Origin: Anaerolineae bacterium UTCFX1
GTDB taxonomy: Bacteria > Chloroflexota > Anaerolineae > Anaerolineales > Villigracilaceae
Direction: 5' to 3'
Assembly (NCBI GenBank): GCA_002050275.1
Contig: MWTB01000002.1
Coordinates: forward strand, 351,176 to 415,175
DNA length: 64,000 nucleotides
Below, piece after piece: positions 63,749 through 64,000 of the stretch; the first letter of the stretch is position 1, and each line of letters opens with the position of its first letter. The position numbers and the translations under genes were made by a program. The notes below the pieces were generated by a model. It was given only the letters and a program-made list of their open reading frames with translations, was not told where the DNA came from and searched no databases.

Positions 63749-64000
63749 ATGAAAAAAATATTTTTGCTTTGCATAATTCTTTTAACCGTTGGCGCGTGCG
63801 CGGCTCAACCGCCCGTGCCGACGAACACGCCTTTGCCCCCGTTCGATACGCCAACCTCGTTTGTTGTGCCGACGTTTACGCCGATCATCGTACCTTCGAC
63901 AGAGACGGCACAACCGACACAAGCGACTCAATTCGTGCCAACCAGCACGCCTTTGCCGCAGACAGCAACTTCGACGCCGCTCCCGCCTGTGACGGGAATC
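63749..64000 (+). CDS. Thr/Pro-rich lipoprotein, N-terminal part cut by window end
   Basis: The ATG at 63749 follows GAGGAGAA by 5 nt and the frame stays open for 84 codons to the window edge. A Lys-Lys start, a hydrophobic stretch and the lipobox VGAC give a lipid-anchored Cys17. The rest is low complexity, rich in Pro and Thr (PTNTPLPP, PTFTPIIVP, TSTPLPQ), as in cell-surface linkers of this group. No domain has begun by the edge. It may be a secreted binding or hydrolytic protein tethered by a long linker. Confidence 0.75.
   Translation, partial: MKKIFLLCIILLTVGACAAQPPVPTNTPLPPFDTPTSFVVPTFTPIIVPSTETAQPTQATQFVPTSTPLPQTATSTPLPPVTGI

Overview
The window looks like chromosomal DNA of a Chloroflexota bacterium, most likely class Anaerolineae. 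This is inferred from family style rather than a marker gene: long histidine kinases built from many GAF domains, with the recurrent signature NPDLPxTRSEIALPL, a type 2 isopentenyl-diphosphate isomerase, TrmFO, and -10 boxes set directly against start codons. No rRNA, transposase, CRISPR array or phage gene was seen. One tRNA gene is present: tRNA-Gly(CCC), with no encoded CCA.

Left part (1-17.5 kb): the tail of a probable glycoside hydrolase, a VanZ-like protein, scpA divergent from moaC-moaD-moaE, fabF, rplS, a class I glutamine amidotransferase, a two-component cluster on the minus strand (multi-GAF kinase, a REC-GAF-kinase split by an in-frame TAA, and a winged-helix response regulator), then trmFO, an M28/QC-like zinc hydrolase, a histidine kinase, hflX with a small membrane protein, murI and an EamA transporter.

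Centre (17.5-44.3 kb): a minus-strand gene array of about 27 kb, very tightly packed upstream of the ParA gene, which I regard as the striking feature. In transcription order it holds two receiver proteins, a soluble three-GAF protein, nine membrane-anchored two-GAF proteins with three kinds of N-terminal input part (multi-TM, extracytoplasmic Cache-like plus HAMP, multi-TM plus HAMP), an orphan ParA ATPase, one large hybrid histidine kinase with two C-terminal receivers, and a threonine synthase fused to a receiver domain. None of the ten GAF proteins carries a kinase, cyclase, GGDEF or DNA-binding domain. The layout suggests many receptors feeding one kinase with several phospho-acceptor receivers, one of them attached to a metabolic enzyme. 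That wiring is inference.

Right part (44.3-64 kb): tRNA-Gly, a polyprenyl diphosphate synthase, a HAD hydrolase, an amino-acid ABC transporter (aapJQMP), type 2 IPP isomerase divergent from acyl carrier protein, succinyl-CoA synthetase (sucCD), a DAO-family FAD oxidoreductase, a creatininase-family hydrolase with a degenerate N-terminal repeat, a five-gene peptide-type ABC transporter, a SpoU/TrmH RNA methyltransferase coupled to it, and the start of a Thr/Pro-rich lipoprotein cut by the window edge. Both ABC operons have a stable hairpin between the binding-protein gene and the first permease gene.
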